Below are positions 15,324 through 16,327 of a DNA stretch of 16,327 bases, one piece after another. Within the stretch, counting starts at the first letter, position 1. Each line of letters opens with the position of its first letter. The DNA is from JBDTNQ01 sp039933635 (GTDB taxonomy: Bacteria; Acidobacteriota; Vicinamibacteria; Vicinamibacterales; SCN-69-37): positions 1 to 16,327 of the forward strand of contig JBDTNQ010000102.1 in assembly GCA_039933635.1 (NCBI GenBank), read 5' to 3'. Under the pieces are notes generated by a model that had not been told where the DNA came from, did no database searches, and saw only the letters and a program-made list of their open reading frames with translations. The translations under genes and the position numbers were made by a program.

Positions 15324-16327
15324 ATGAAGCATTCACAGAATCGGTCGAGCGTGTCCCTGCTGCTCACGGGTCTGGCGGTCCTCGCGTGGTTCAACATCGC
15401 GACGCCGGCGCAGCAGGTTCCCGCGCCGGGTGCCCAGGCTGGTGCGCCGGCGGGCGGCCGTGCTGGTGCGCCCGCTCAGCCAGGGCCCGGGCAAGACCCC
15501 GCCGCAGCGGCAGGGGCTGGACGCCGCGGTGGTGGAGCCGGCGGGCCAGGTGGCGGCAACGCGTTTCCTGGCGTGACGCCTCTGAACGTGCTCGTCGTGA
15601 GCGGCGGCTGCTGTCACGACTATCCCGGGCAGGACCGCATCCTGTACGACATCTTGAACAAGGTGGCGCCCATCCACTGGACGTTCTCGCTCGGCATGGC
15701 GAACATTCCGGACGGCCGGCTTCCTCTGTACAGCCAGCCCAACTTCGGCGCGAGCTACGACCTGATCGTGCACAACGAGTGCTGGGCCAACGGCGACTTC
15801 TCGCACAAGTTCCTGCAGGACGTTGTGGCGCCCCACCTGCGCGGCGTCCCGTCGATGGTGTTTCACTGCTCGCTCCATTCCTATCGAGCGGCGCCCGACG
15901 GCGAAGATGCGTGGCGCGAGATGCTCGGTGTCACGAGCCATCGCCACACGAGGGCGCATCCGCTCACGGTGAAGTGGTCAGATGACCCGATCACCAAAGG
16001 CCTCGAGCCGGTGACGACGCCCGTCGACGAACTCTACGTGATCGAGAAGGCGTGGCCCGGGACGATGGCCCTTGCGACGGTGATCAATGACGTCGATCAG
16101 GGGCTCACTGGCGCGCCGGGGTCCATCTCGAATGATGTCTATCCCGTCGCATGGAAACACGAGTACCCCGTGGACAAGGGTGGCGCGCGTGTCTTCGGCA
16201 CATCGCTTGGGCACGCCAATGAGAGCTGGAACCTTCCGCAGTTCCAGGAAATGGTCATTCGAGGATTCCGCTGGGTGATGCGCAAGGACCCGCTCGTCGG
16301 CTGGCCCACCGCGGCACCGGCCGCTGG
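15324..16327 (+). CDS. ThuA-family protein, 3' end outside the window
   Basis: The frame is open from the start to the window edge (334 complete codons, no stop). A signal peptide (about 1-28, SLLLTGLAVLAWFNIA) is followed by a Gly/Ala/Pro-rich linker (about 31-80) and a ThuA-like, glutamine-amidotransferase-fold domain from about residue 85. Typical segments are LVVSGGCCHDYPGQD (90-104), VFHCSLHSYR (179-188), AWKHEYP (276-282) and FGTSLGHANESW (291-302), then a late EMVIRGFRWVMRK helix. ThuA relatives are tied to disaccharide use, but the exported bacterial members have no settled reaction. ATG at 15324 sits nine bases after AGGAG; the in-frame ATG at 15318 is only three bases from it and less likely. 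The gene starts 83 bp after the PQQ dehydrogenase with no clear terminator between them, so it is probably the third gene of that operon. Confidence 0.88.
   Translation, partial: MKHSQNRSSVSLLLTGLAVLAWFNIATPAQQVPAPGAQAGAPAGGRAGAPAQPGPGQDPAAAAGAGRRGGGAGGPGGGNAFPGVTPLNVLVVSGGCCHDYPGQDRILYDILNKVAPIHWTFSLGMANIPDGRLPLYSQPNFGASYDLIVHNECWANGDFSHKFLQDVVAPHLRGVPSMVFHCSLHSYRAAPDGEDAWREMLGVTSHRHTRAHPLTVKWSDDPITKGLEPVTTPVDELYVIEKAWPGTMALATVINDVDQGLTGAPGSISNDVYPVAWKHEYPVDKGGARVFGTSLGHANESWNLPQFQEMVIRGFRWVMRKDPLVGWPTAAPAA

Overview
The window (about 16.3 kb, GC-rich) looks like the chromosome of an acidobacterium. I infer the Vicinamibacteria-type (subgroup 6) lineage from a very large Oar-like TonB-dependent receptor with a carboxypeptidase-regulatory-like N-terminus, a winged-helix regulator fused to PD40/TolB-like propeller repeats, a Tat-exported sugar isomerase-like protein, a short PQQ dehydrogenase paired with a diheme cytochrome, a ThuA-like protein, and Gly/Ala/Pro-rich linkers in exported proteins. 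No defence system, CRISPR array, tRNA, rRNA or insertion sequence was seen.

Region 1 (85-3209, minus strand) is a compact three-gene operon: a GTP-cyclohydrolase-II-like protein of the URC1/urg1 type, a DUF1688 protein (URC4/urg3 family) overlapping it by 8 bp, and uracil phosphoribosyltransferase (upp) 37 bp further on. This is the same trio as the fungal URC/urg uracil-catabolism genes, so the operon most likely encodes a bacterial version of the little-studied URC route of uracil breakdown, with upp serving catabolism rather than only salvage. A 27-codon 3' end of another gene (1-84, plus) converges on it. A 331-bp gene-free stretch (3210-3540) precedes the operon.

Region 2 (3541-16327) is an exported carbohydrate/alcohol-use locus. 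On the minus strand is a Tat-exported hydroxypyruvate-isomerase-like TIM-barrel protein (3541-4431). Divergent from it is a 1263-residue TonB-dependent receptor (4659-8450) ending at a strong hairpin terminator. Next come two divergent regulators: a XylR-type protein with a LacI-like sensor and AraC-type DNA-binding domain (8688-9992, minus) and a membrane-bound winged-helix/PD40 protein (10114-12381, plus). Then follow a diheme cytochrome c (12656-13672), a PQQ dehydrogenase overlapping it by 4 bp (13669-15240), and a ThuA-family protein (15324 to the window edge, truncated).

The most informative non-coding signal is a promoter module shared by the TonB receptor and the cytochrome/PQQ/ThuA operon. 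Each copy has an ATTAAACA block, then CGCAA-N4-GCAA, then exactly 10 bp to a TTGAnn -35 box, a 17-bp spacer and a TAnnCT -10 box. This implies that uptake and periplasmic oxidation are switched on together, probably by one of the two regulators between them. A second signal is a run of five CGGA direct repeats at 10-12 bp spacing in the intergenic region between the two regulators. The working model is that the receptor imports a sugar-like ligand, the PQQ enzyme oxidises it in the periplasm with the cytochrome taking electrons, the isomerase-like and ThuA-like proteins process products, and the regulators sense substrate. The substrate cannot be read from the sequence.
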